From Spirochaeta sp. (lineage in GTDB: Bacteria; Spirochaetota; Spirochaetia; DSM-2461), in contig JAUVIY010000053.1 of NCBI GenBank assembly GCA_030592625.1, positions 1-11,711 of the forward strand: DNA of 11,711 bases, read 5' to 3'. The notes under the pieces were generated by a model. That model did not search any database. It was given only the letters and a program-made list of their open reading frames with translations, and had not been told where the DNA came from. Of this stretch, positions 1-6,767 are shown one piece after another. The translations under genes and the position numbers were made by a program. Every line of letters begins with the position of its first letter. Position 1 is the stretch's first letter.

Positions 1-353
1 ATGGTGGCGATAAGGATACCCTGCCCCGTATTGGCAATCCAGGCGATGACATACGATGCAAGCATGATCCCGACAATACGCAGCAGGACGGACAAAGGTT
101 CTCCTGTCACTATCTTGTCGATGGCCAGACCCATCAGATAAGGACCGAGTAAAGCCATGGCCGTTCCAAAAGCAGCCAGCCCGAACACCGTAATCAGGGC
201 AGCTCGATATGGTCGCAGATATCCGAGCAATCGCCGAGTTGTTCCCCTGACGTTACTGGCCTTCTCAAAACGCATGCCGTGCCCACGGCCCGGGCGCATC
301 AGATTTCCGGGGCGGGAGGCAGGTGTCGCATGAGATCGATTACCGTCAGACAT
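1..353 (-). CDS. ABC exporter half-transporter, N-terminal part (runs off window)
   Basis: This is a partial gene; the first 117 residues are visible. Read from the ATG at 353, the protein has a roughly 35-residue polar and basic leader, then an LLGYLRPYR motif. That motif is typical of the elbow helix before TM1 of type IV ABC exporters. Two hydrophobic segments follow, around ALITVFGLAAFGTAMALL and LLRIVGIMLASYVIAWIA, with GPYLMGLAIDKIV between them. The start overlaps the stop of the upstream exporter gene by 8 bases (346-353), and an AGAGGT-like ribosome binding site lies 8 bases upstream, so translation is probably coupled. By position it should be the partner subunit of the heterodimeric exporter. 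I expect its off-window nucleotide-binding domain to carry the canonical catalytic Glu, because the neighbour lacks one. Internal ATGs at residues 19 and 27 are alternative starts that would shorten the leader. Confidence 0.85.
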   Translation of the reverse strand, partial: MSDGNRSHATPASRPGNLMRPGRGHGMRFEKASNVRGTTRRLLGYLRPYRAALITVFGLAAFGTAMALLGPYLMGLAIDKIVTGEPLSVLLRIVGIMLASYVIAWIANTGQGILIAT

Positions 354-2130
354 TGATCGATACCTCTACCGAAGGATTCTTATTCGGGGGCGGCTCACCT
401 AATTGCGATTCGTAAATCTCTTGATAAATGGGGCTTCTTTCCAGCAATTCGGTGTGTGTTCCCACCGACTCGATGCGTCCTTTATCGAGAACCAGGATCT
501 TATCGGCAAGCAGCACGGTACTGATTCGTTGCGCGACGATGAATCGTGTTGTTGTGTACTCGGAGTCTGAGATGAGCCGATCCAGCGCGTCTTGAAGTTT
601 GATTTCCGTTTCGATGTCCACGGCGCTGGTCGAATCATCGAGAATGAGTACTTTTGGCTTGACGAGCAGGGAACGCGAGATGGCGATTCGCTGTCGTTGT
701 CCTCCTGAAAGCGTAACCCCTCGCTGTCCGACCACCGTATTGTAGTTATCGGGAAAAGCCTCGATGAATTCGGCCGCCTGGGCCGCCCGGGCCGCTGTCC
801 GAATCTCTTCGTCAGTGGCGTCAACGCGCCCATATGCAATGTTCTCGCGAATTGTTCCCCCGAACAGCACAGCCTCTTGAAGTGCAATGCCAATATTGGA
901 TCGTAAGGAGTGGATCTTGAGATCGCGCAGATCGATGTCGTCAAACGTGATCCGACCGCCGGTTACATCATAGAACCGGGGGATGAGGTGAATCAGCGTC
1001 GTTTTACCGGATCCGGTGGCTCCGAGGATGGCGACCGTTTCGCCGGCTTCGGCAGTAAACGTTATATTCGAAAGAATGGGTTCAACATTGTTCTCACCGT
1101 AGCCGAAGCTGACGTCTTCAAAGGAAATCCTGCCTCTCGGATTCTCGAGATGTCCCGCATCCGGTTTTTCCCGAACCTTGGGATCGGATTCCAGGACTTC
1201 GAGAATACGAGTGGCCGATGCGTCGGCGGCCGCAATGGGAGCAAGCATTCCCGCCAGCATCATCAAGGGGAACAATGCGAAGGTGAGGTAGTTGACCGAA
1301 GCGACGATTTTTCCGACGCTCATGTCACCGGCTATCGTGGCTGTCCCGCCATACCAGATGATTCCGGCGACACCAAGGTTGAGGATGAGAGTCATGGTCG
1401 GCATCAGGATAGCCACCAGACGCATAACCTGGATATTCTTCTCCATCAGTTCGATGTTGGATTTCTCGAAACGCTTCACTTCGTGCTTCTCGCGAACGAA
1501 TGCCTTGACCACGCGAATACCGGCCAAATTTTCCTGCAAGACCGTGTTGAGCCGATCCAGTCTCTCCTGTACCCACAGAAACATGGGGCGAACCTTGCGG
1601 GCGAACCACATGATGAAAACAAGAATCACGGGAATAAACATGGCCATCACTAGGGCCAGCTTCGGGCTGGTAATGACGAGAAGAACCGACGCACCGATTG
1701 CCCAGAGGGGGGCTCGGGTGAGAATGCGCAGGAACATCATCACGATCATCTGCGTCATGTGAATGTCCGATGTAGATCTCGTAATCAGATTCCCGGTTTG
1801 CAGCTCATCGAGATTTCCGAAGGAGAACGATTGCACCTTTCGAACCAGTTCGGAGCGAAGATCATGAGAGAAGTTCTGGCTCACTCGGACCGAGAGATAG
1901 TTGTTGCCCAGCGCGAACAGTGCGGACAGCAAGGCTGCTCCCAGCATAATCAGGGCCGTCGTCCAAATCATATGGAAATCGCCCGATGCAATACCTTGAT
2001 CGATGATGCGCTGGGTTAAGCGGGGAATCAGTAAATCGGATACCACCATACCCAGCAGGAGAATGAGGGCAATGATGGCGTACCACCGATATGGTTTGAC
2101 GAAGCGATAGAGTTTGAAGATCGATTTCAT
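346..2130 (-). CDS. ABC exporter half-transporter with degenerate ATP site (TM287/BmrC-like)
   Basis: This 594-residue half-transporter has an N-terminal transmembrane domain (about 1-310) and a C-terminal nucleotide-binding domain (about 335-580). It would export drugs, lipids or peptides across the inner membrane as a heterodimer with the next gene. Visible motifs are Walker A GATGSGKT (370-377), Q-loop Gln418, signature LSGGQ (474-478), Walker B VLILDD (494-499) and D-loop SAVD (502-505). The residue after the Walker B Asp is Asp499 where the catalytic Glu is expected. The H-loop reads VAQRIS, with Gln534 in place of the switch His. This degenerate site is known for one subunit of heterodimeric exporters such as Thermotoga TM287/288, and the C-terminal EIYESQLG also resembles my memory of TM287. 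The ATG shares 4 bases with the marR stop, and AAAAAGG lies 7 bases upstream. The substrate cannot be read from the sequence. Confidence 0.95.
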   Translation of the reverse strand: MKSIFKLYRFVKPYRWYAIIALILLLGMVVSDLLIPRLTQRIIDQGIASGDFHMIWTTALIMLGAALLSALFALGNNYLSVRVSQNFSHDLRSELVRKVQSFSFGNLDELQTGNLITRSTSDIHMTQMIVMMFLRILTRAPLWAIGASVLLVITSPKLALVMAMFIPVILVFIMWFARKVRPMFLWVQERLDRLNTVLQENLAGIRVVKAFVREKHEVKRFEKSNIELMEKNIQVMRLVAILMPTMTLILNLGVAGIIWYGGTATIAGDMSVGKIVASVNYLTFALFPLMMLAGMLAPIAAADASATRILEVLESDPKVREKPDAGHLENPRGRISFEDVSFGYGENNVEPILSNITFTAEAGETVAILGATGSGKTTLIHLIPRFYDVTGGRITFDDIDLRDLKIHSLRSNIGIALQEAVLFGGTIRENIAYGRVDATDEEIRTAARAAQAAEFIEAFPDNYNTVVGQRGVTLSGGQRQRIAISRSLLVKPKVLILDDSTSAVDIETEIKLQDALDRLISDSEYTTTRFIVAQRISTVLLADKILVLDKGRIESVGTHTELLERSPIYQEIYESQLGEPPPNKNPSVEVSINV

Positions 2131-2633
2131 GTGACAGCCTTTTTATCTTCATCATCCTGGAGACAGGGGTGAACATGACAGGAATGGAGATTTCCGGATG
2201 CGAAATGATCGTGAAGCTTCGTTAGAAGCTGCTTCAATGTGGATTGCTCATCGACTGTGTAGACCGAATTGAGCGCGTCTTCCATTTCCTGAAATACGCG
2301 TTTTGCCCGGATACGAGTCTCTTCAGCTTTCGCAGTCAGATACACGCGCACAACCCGCTGATCCGTTTCGTCGCGTTTTCGCTCAATCCAACCGGTATGC
2401 TCCATCCGCTGGAGCATATTTGTCACGGATGCAGGACTGATATGCATGGAACGTGCCAGGTCGCGTTGGGACATTCCATCGTTGTGCCACAGGTGGTTCA
2501 AAGCAAATCCCTGGCCTCGATGGAGCCCGATCTTATGCATGTATTCCTGCAGGCGATGCCCTGACATGCGACACACCTGTGCAAGCAATTGACCGAGTGA
2601 TATTTCACTCGCCGGCTTTTTATTCTCATTCAT
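2127..2633 (-). CDS. MarR-family transcriptional regulator
   Basis: This 168-residue winged-helix repressor is the first gene of the efflux operon. The helix-turn-helix spans about 54-80 (MSQRDLARSMHISPASVTNML), followed by the wing with the MarR hallmark RKRDETDQRVVRVYLT (about 85-100) and a C-terminal dimerisation helix. The length is somewhat above the usual 140-150 residues because of a tail carrying H150, C152, H153, H155 and C157 followed by acidic residues. That tail could bind a metal or act as a thiol switch, but this is inference. The ATG at 2633 has AAAAGG 7 bases upstream. The stop overlaps the exporter start (ATGA), which indicates a single transcript. A palindrome over the promoter start region suggests autorepression relieved by a ligand that the exporter removes. 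Confidence 0.93.
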   Translation of the reverse strand: MNENKKPASEISLGQLLAQVCRMSGHRLQEYMHKIGLHRGQGFALNHLWHNDGMSQRDLARSMHISPASVTNMLQRMEHTGWIERKRDETDQRVVRVYLTAKAEETRIRAKRVFQEMEDALNSVYTVDEQSTLKQLLTKLHDHFASGNLHSCHVHPCLQDDEDKKAVT

Positions 2634-2654
2634 TCGTTAGCCTTTTAAAGATAT

Positions 2655-2678
2655 GGCTCCTAATCATTAGGAGCCTAA
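2655..2678. promoter_or_regulatory. palindromic operator, probable MarR binding site
   Basis: GGCTCCTAAT, one central C, then ATTAGGAGCC forms a perfect 10+1+10 inverted repeat at 2655-2675. A third half-site follows, so that TTAGGAGCCTAA (2667-2678) is a second, overlapping near-palindrome. The site touches the -10 box and covers the expected transcription start, where a bound repressor would block RNA polymerase. Assignment to the adjacent MarR protein is by position only. As an mRNA the repeat could also form a hairpin, but there is no U-run after it on either strand. Confidence 0.75.
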
Positions 2679-2706
2679 CTATATGGCAGGATCAAGCCCC
2701 TGTCAA
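2678..2706 (-). promoter_or_regulatory. sigma70-type promoter of the marR-exporter operon
   Basis: Read on the minus strand, a perfect -35 TTGACA (2706-2701) is followed by a 17-bp spacer and a -10 TATAGT (2683-2678). The expected start of transcription is near 2671, about 38 bases before the marR ATG. Both hexamers and the spacing are near consensus, so this should be strong unless repressed. Confidence 0.8.
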
Positions 2707-2871
2707 CCGGCCTGGGATACAAGCAGCGCACCGGCCGCAACCAAAGCAACCTTGCGCTAATCCATGCCTTCGATAATGCGGAATACCGTCGCCCGCATAG
2801 GGAAACTGCATCGGCGATCACAAAATCAGCAGCTGTCGTAGAATTATTTTTATGGCTTTTCTCCCGTTGAC

Positions 2872-2900
2872 TTGACAACACAAGCGAAACGTCCTACTAT
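2872..2900 (+). promoter_or_regulatory. sigma70-type promoter of the gntR-phosphorylase-transporter operon
   Basis: The -35 TTGACA (2872-2877), a 17-bp spacer and the -10 TACTAT (2895-2900) are close to consensus. An overlapping TTGACT lies at 2867-2872. The expected start of transcription is near 2907, leaving a leader of about 27 bases before the TTG start of the regulator. With the marR promoter it accounts for the 300-bp divergent intergenic region 2634-2933. In the stretch between the two promoters (2707-2866) I see nothing recognisable. Confidence 0.75.
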
Positions 2901-2920
2901 GACGGCAGTCGTCAGACAAC
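2900..2920. promoter_or_regulatory. candidate GntR operator
   Basis: Two overlapping imperfect inverted repeats lie directly downstream of the -10 box. TGACG and CGTCA flank a 5-bp centre at 2900-2914, and GTCGTC-A-GACAAC at 2908-2920 has one mismatched pair. HutC-type GntR proteins often bind short palindromes at their own promoters, so either repeat could be the autoregulatory site. The arms are short, and this is a positional inference. Confidence 0.45.
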
Positions 2921-2933
2921 CAAGGAGTAAGGA

Positions 2934-3695
2934 TTGAAACTGAGCCGGATTCCCACACGAAAGCCCCTCTACCAGGCAGTGCAGGAAGAAATCGTCACTC
3001 TGATCCGTGACTGGGACAACGAGCGACCGATTCCGAGTGAAGCAAGCCTGTCGGAACAACTTGGCGTAAGCAGGTCTACCGTCAGGGAAGCCCTCCAGCG
3101 GCTTGAGAATGCAGACATCGTCTACAAGCGTCACGGAGTGGGCACATTCGTCCGGAAACAGTCCAATGCAATAGCAACCTCAATGAACTACCTGCACGGC
3201 GTTGAAAGCATCATTCGCGGTTCCGGCAAAGAGCCGTCGTTAGGTCGACATGAGGTGACCGTCGTCACCTTTGACGAGCATGTTCGTTCGGTCTTCGGTG
3301 ATCAGGTTGTGACCCGCGGAATCCGGATCGTGCGGGTTTACTGCGCCGATGACATACCGACGCTCTATGCCGTCAGCTACATTCCCGAGACGGTTCTCCT
3401 CTCAGAACTCGATGCCGCTGCGCAAGAGGTGTATCAACTGGGACAAGCGGGCGAGAGTCTGTTTTCCATTCTGGCGGGTAGGTTCGACGCCTTGGTCGAC
3501 TACGCCGTGACCAGAATTCGAGCTGTCATGCCCTCCCAGGAGGTGCTCTCCGAGTTGGACTTTGCAGAAAATGAGCCGTGCATTGAGCTCAATCAGATAC
3601 ATCACGATCGGGACGGTCGGGTGCTCATCTACTCGGAGGATCTTCTGGATCCCGAGGTGTTTGAGTTGATCGTCCTCCGGAAATCAATTAAATAG
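2934..3695 (+). CDS. GntR-family (HutC/UTRA type) transcriptional regulator
   Basis: This 253-residue regulator is the first gene of its operon. The N-terminal GntR winged helix (about 10-75) shows PLYQAVQEEI, PIPSEASLSEQLGVSRSTVREAL and the wing HGVGTFVRK. The C-terminal part (about 90-250) has the length and ending (IYSEDLLDPEVFELIVLRK) of a UTRA ligand-binding domain, which in this family senses sugars, amino acids or other small metabolites. The start is TTG at 2934, supported by AAGGAG 6 bases upstream. The family's N-terminal helix begins soon after, and no in-frame ATG lies nearby. The phosphorylase gene follows after 10 bp, so the likely ligand is the transported substrate or its phosphorolysis product. 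Induction by ligand is inferred from context. Confidence 0.93.
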   Translation: MKLSRIPTRKPLYQAVQEEIVTLIRDWDNERPIPSEASLSEQLGVSRSTVREALQRLENADIVYKRHGVGTFVRKQSNAIATSMNYLHGVESIIRGSGKEPSLGRHEVTVVTFDEHVRSVFGDQVVTRGIRIVRVYCADDIPTLYAVSYIPETVLLSELDAAAQEVYQLGQAGESLFSILAGRFDALVDYAVTRIRAVMPSQEVLSELDFAENEPCIELNQIHHDRDGRVLIYSEDLLDPEVFELIVLRKSIK

Positions 3696-3705
3696 GGACG
3701 GAATC

Positions 3706-4518
3706 ATGGAGCAATGGCTTGCTGCGATTGACTATTCGCAGCCCACGCAGACAGAAGACGTTGAGCAGTATCACCTCAGATGCAGGAAGGGCGACATCGG
3801 AAAGGCGGTCATCGTGCCCGGTGACCCCGGTCGGGCGGAGATGATCGCAGGCTTCCTTTCCGGCGTGAAAACGGTCGGAGACAACCGCGGATTGATCACG
3901 TACACCGGCACGTATCGGGATACTCCTATCAGTGTCACTTCCACCGGGATGGGAGGGCCGTCAGCGGCCATTGTCTACGAAGAGTTAATTAATATCGGGG
4001 CCGAGGTACTGGTTCGCGTTGGGAGTGTTGCCGCGCTTCAGGACGACATTAATCCGGGCGACCTCTCAATACCCTACGGATGCATCCGGGATGACGGAGC
4101 GACCCAGTACTACGTTCCCGCCAACTTCCCAGCCGTTCCTGACCCTCGACTCTATCAAAGCCTTGTGAAACACGCTGAGGCCGAAGGTGTCCGGCATTGG
4201 AAGGGCATTAACTGGACCCACTCGGCGTTTTTTGCCCGCTCACCGGAGTACTGGTTGGCATGGTCCCGGAAGCGAGTCCTCACCTTGGAAATGGAGGCGG
4301 CAACGCTTATGACCATCGCATATCTGCGTGGTGTTGCGGCCGCCTTTATCGGCACGGTTTTCGAAAATCGATTCAGACAGGCACGGAGCGAGCAGATGGA
4401 TCTGTCTGTTCCGTCATACACAAAGCCGGAAGTAGCGGCAGGTGTCGAAGCATCCATCCGGATCGCGCTCGAGGCCTGCGTCGAACGAGTATCTCAGATC
4501 GAAGGAGAAAAATCATGA
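3706..4518 (+). CDS. Udp-like nucleoside phosphorylase of altered base specificity
   Basis: This 270-residue cytoplasmic enzyme belongs to the nucleoside phosphorylase (PNP/UDP) family, which splits nucleosides with phosphate into a base and ribose 1-phosphate. Compared from memory with E. coli Udp, the phosphate-site residues are kept: G39-D40-P-G-R43, R61, R104 and S107 (Thr in Udp). So are the ribose-site residues, E195-M196-E197, and H23 from the partner subunit. STGMGGPSAAIVYEEL (79-94) is the family core. The segment holding the uracil-contacting Gln and Arg of Udp is shortened here to FFARSPEYW (175-183), and neither residue has a match. There is also no SD motif with the catalytic Asp of hexameric PNPs; FENRF (219-223) resembles the VNR of Udp. 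The base is therefore uncertain. A roughly 15-residue N-terminal extension is present. The stop overlaps the next start (ATGA), so it is coupled to the binding-protein gene. Confidence 0.88.
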   Translation: MEQWLAAIDYSQPTQTEDVEQYHLRCRKGDIGKAVIVPGDPGRAEMIAGFLSGVKTVGDNRGLITYTGTYRDTPISVTSTGMGGPSAAIVYEELINIGAEVLVRVGSVAALQDDINPGDLSIPYGCIRDDGATQYYVPANFPAVPDPRLYQSLVKHAEAEGVRHWKGINWTHSAFFARSPEYWLAWSRKRVLTLEMEAATLMTIAYLRGVAAAFIGTVFENRFRQARSEQMDLSVPSYTKPEVAAGVEASIRIALEACVERVSQIEGEKS

Positions 4519-5855
4519 GATTTCGAGTATTGGCAGGGTTGTTGGCAGTATCTCTTCTGATCTTCGGGGCCGCGAATCTGTGGGCAACGGGATCAGGAGA
4601 AGACACCCAGGCGGGAGCCGACCAGGAAGTGATGGTCACGCTTGTAAGTGAGCGCGGGTCGCACACTGAAGCCTGGAAAACTCAGATGGACAGCTTTGAG
4701 GCGCAGAGCGGAGTGAATCTAGAAATCACTCAGTTTCCCTACGCGAATTACCGCGACCAGTTGCTGCTGAGTTACACGAGCGGATCGAACGACTACGACG
4801 TACCGTATGTATCGCTTCTCTGGTACCCGTCGTTTGTGACGAGCGGGTACATCCAGTCGATTAATGAGTTCCTTGTCCGAAATCCGGGCATCGAGGCCGA
4901 CATGCCAGGTCTTGGCAACGGGACAATCAATGGCGATCTCTACTTCGTGCCCTATATGAACGAGGTTGGAGGAATTGTGTTCCGCACCGATCTGTTTGAG
5001 GATCAAACCGAACAGTCGGCGTTCCGTGCCCGGTACGGATACGACCTGCAGCCGCCGAAGAATCTTACACAGTACCGTGATATTGCAGAGTTCTTCCACA
5101 GACCTCCCGATCTCTACGGAGTCTCGCTCATGGGCCGCAGGGGCATCTTCCTCGCGACACACTTCATGAATCGCTTGTGGGCCTACGGAGGCGAGCTGCT
5201 TGATAACGAAATGAAACCTGTCTACAACAGCGCCCTCGGTGCTCTCGCGCTGGAAGAAACGGCGTCCATGTTCAGCTACGCCAGTGAGGCGTCATTGACC
5301 CACGATTTCCAGGAGACGCTGGCCGAGTTTTCCGCAGGCAGGAGTGCCATGGCAGAGGTCTGGACAACCTCTATGTTCACCTTCAACAACCCGGAGTCGT
5401 CGGAGGTTGCCGGAAACTGCTCGTTTGTAGGTTTCCCAAGGCCCGAAGGGGACGAGGACGTAGTGCGGCCGCGACTGTTCATATCCTGGGGTTTCGTCGT
5501 AACTTCGGATATCGAAAACAAAGAGGCAGCTTTGAGCTGGATTGAACATGCGATTGAACCTGATAACTTCGCGCAGGCTGCACCGGTGGGCACTATCCCG
5601 ACGCGGCTGTCTGCCCTTGACAGCGCCACGCTTGCAGAAGCAATGCCGTGGATTCCCGCCTTCAAGGAGGCGCTGGCTACTTGTGAGCCTACACCGATCG
5701 CGCCGATGATTCCTGAGGGCATTCCCATTGTCATCAACCACATCGCCGTAGCGGTCTCCGAGTTCATTTCCGGTTCGGGCACCGCGCAGGAATTACTTGA
5801 TTCAGCGGCACAGGAGACCTATGATCTGCTCGAGCAGAATGGTTACTACGACTAG
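4515..5855 (+). CDS. extracellular solute-binding protein, family 1 (CUT1 ABC importer)
   Basis: This 446-residue exported receptor delivers a substrate to the two permeases encoded next. An N-terminal signal peptide is clear: basic MRFR, a hydrophobic stretch LAGLLAVSLLIFGAANLWA, then polar TGSGEDTQAG, with probable cleavage after Ala24. There is no lipobox Cys. The mature part begins VMVTLVSERGSHTEAWKTQMDSFEAQSGV, the usual first strand and helix of SBP_bac_1 proteins. It continues with YDVPYVSLLWYPSFVTSGYI and the later AGRSAMAEVWT segment typical of the family. The start at 4515 is chosen over an upstream in-frame start at 4260 because it has AAGGAG 7 bases upstream, overlaps the phosphorylase stop as ATGA and opens directly into the signal peptide. 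Family members usually bind sugars or oligosaccharides. The neighbouring phosphorylase suggests a nucleoside or other ribosylated compound, which is inference. Confidence 0.93.
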   Translation: MRFRVLAGLLAVSLLIFGAANLWATGSGEDTQAGADQEVMVTLVSERGSHTEAWKTQMDSFEAQSGVNLEITQFPYANYRDQLLLSYTSGSNDYDVPYVSLLWYPSFVTSGYIQSINEFLVRNPGIEADMPGLGNGTINGDLYFVPYMNEVGGIVFRTDLFEDQTEQSAFRARYGYDLQPPKNLTQYRDIAEFFHRPPDLYGVSLMGRRGIFLATHFMNRLWAYGGELLDNEMKPVYNSALGALALEETASMFSYASEASLTHDFQETLAEFSAGRSAMAEVWTTSMFTFNNPESSEVAGNCSFVGFPRPEGDEDVVRPRLFISWGFVVTSDIENKEAALSWIEHAIEPDNFAQAAPVGTIPTRLSALDSATLAEAMPWIPAFKEALATCEPTPIAPMIPEGIPIVINHIAVAVSEFISGSGTAQELLDSAAQETYDLLEQNGYYD

Positions 5856-5858
5856 GCG

Positions 5859-6767
5859 GTGACAGGATTGCCAACATTGTTTGTTCGCCGGGGGTTGTTG
5901 GAGCGCGGCCGATACGCGTTTCTGGCCCCCGGCCTTGTTTTTCTTCTGGTCATCTATGTGGTTCCAATGCTGTACTCCGTTGGAATCACGCTATTCCGCT
6001 GGAACCTTCTCCGTGCGGATCTGGGAATCCGCTACGTTGGCTTCAGAAACTACGCGGACCTGTTATCCGATCCATTCACCTGGACCGTGGTCGGTAGAAC
6101 TCTCCTGTTTGTGGTCGGAGCCGTCGGGATCGAAATCGTTCTGGGATCCGCTATCGCGCTGTTCCTGAACACGGATTTCCCCGGGGCAAAACTCGTGCAG
6201 TCCATCATCTTGTTGCCATTCATGATGGCACCCATCGTTGTCGGATTCACATGGCGATTCCTGCTCAGCAACTCCATCGGGCCAGTCGCGCCCTTTCTGA
6301 AGGCAGTTGGTTTGGGGGGACTTGTTTCTCCGCCGCTGTTGGCAAACAGGATGTTGGTGATGGTTGTGCTCATCATTGTTGATGTCTGGCAGTTCACACC
6401 GTTTGTAGTTCTGGTTCTGCTCGCCGGGCTTAAGTCACTCCCTATGGAGCCCTATGATGCTGCACGCGTTGACGGCGCAACCGCTCTCCAGAGGCTTCTC
6501 ATGATCACAATCCCGCTGCTCAAACCCTCGATCCTGGTTGCACTGGTGATCCGAACGCTTACAGCATTCCGGATCTTTGATCGTGTAATGATTATGACCG
6601 GCGGTGGACCCGGCAGTGCGTCCGAGGTGATCTCGTTCTATGGATACCGCGTGGCATTTCAGTCCTATGAAATGGGTATGGCAGGAGCCATTGGTGTACT
6701 CACCCTCGCAATCGCGATGATCTTTACCGTGTTCTACATCAGACAGGTCGGGATAGGAGAATCATGA
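5859..6767 (+). CDS. CUT1 ABC importer permease, MalF/UgpA type
   Basis: This inner-membrane permease of 302 residues has six predicted membrane segments, around 20-46, 78-103, 112-135, 165-191, 223-242 and 273-295. The cytoplasmic EAA loop is well kept at 198-223 (PYDAARVDGATALQRLLMITIP). It is the surface that docks on the ATPase. The gene begins 3 bp after the binding-protein stop. The GTG at 5859 has no convincing ribosome binding site. An in-frame TTG at 5868 has a GGTG 6 bases upstream and would remove only three residues, so the exact start is uncertain. The stop overlaps the next permease start by 4 bases. The pair should form the channel for the solute delivered by the upstream binding protein. 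Confidence 0.93.
   Translation: MTGLPTLFVRRGLLERGRYAFLAPGLVFLLVIYVVPMLYSVGITLFRWNLLRADLGIRYVGFRNYADLLSDPFTWTVVGRTLLFVVGAVGIEIVLGSAIALFLNTDFPGAKLVQSIILLPFMMAPIVVGFTWRFLLSNSIGPVAPFLKAVGLGGLVSPPLLANRMLVMVVLIIVDVWQFTPFVVLVLLAGLKSLPMEPYDAARVDGATALQRLLMITIPLLKPSILVALVIRTLTAFRIFDRVMIMTGGGPGSASEVISFYGYRVAFQSYEMGMAGAIGVLTLAIAMIFTVFYIRQVGIGES

Noticed and set aside
910..1653. A 247-codon plus-strand open frame
   Set aside because: It lies wholly antisense inside the exporter gene, and its product is low-complexity (Gly, Asp, His and Arg rich) with no domain. The exporter motifs on the other strand are unmistakable.
2244..2564. 106-codon plus-strand frame
   Set aside because: It is antisense to the MarR gene, whose helix-turn-helix and wing are clear.
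4260..4514. Upstream 85-codon extension of the solute-binding protein
   Set aside because: It overlaps the conserved end of the phosphorylase, has no ribosome binding site, and would bury the signal peptide inside the protein.
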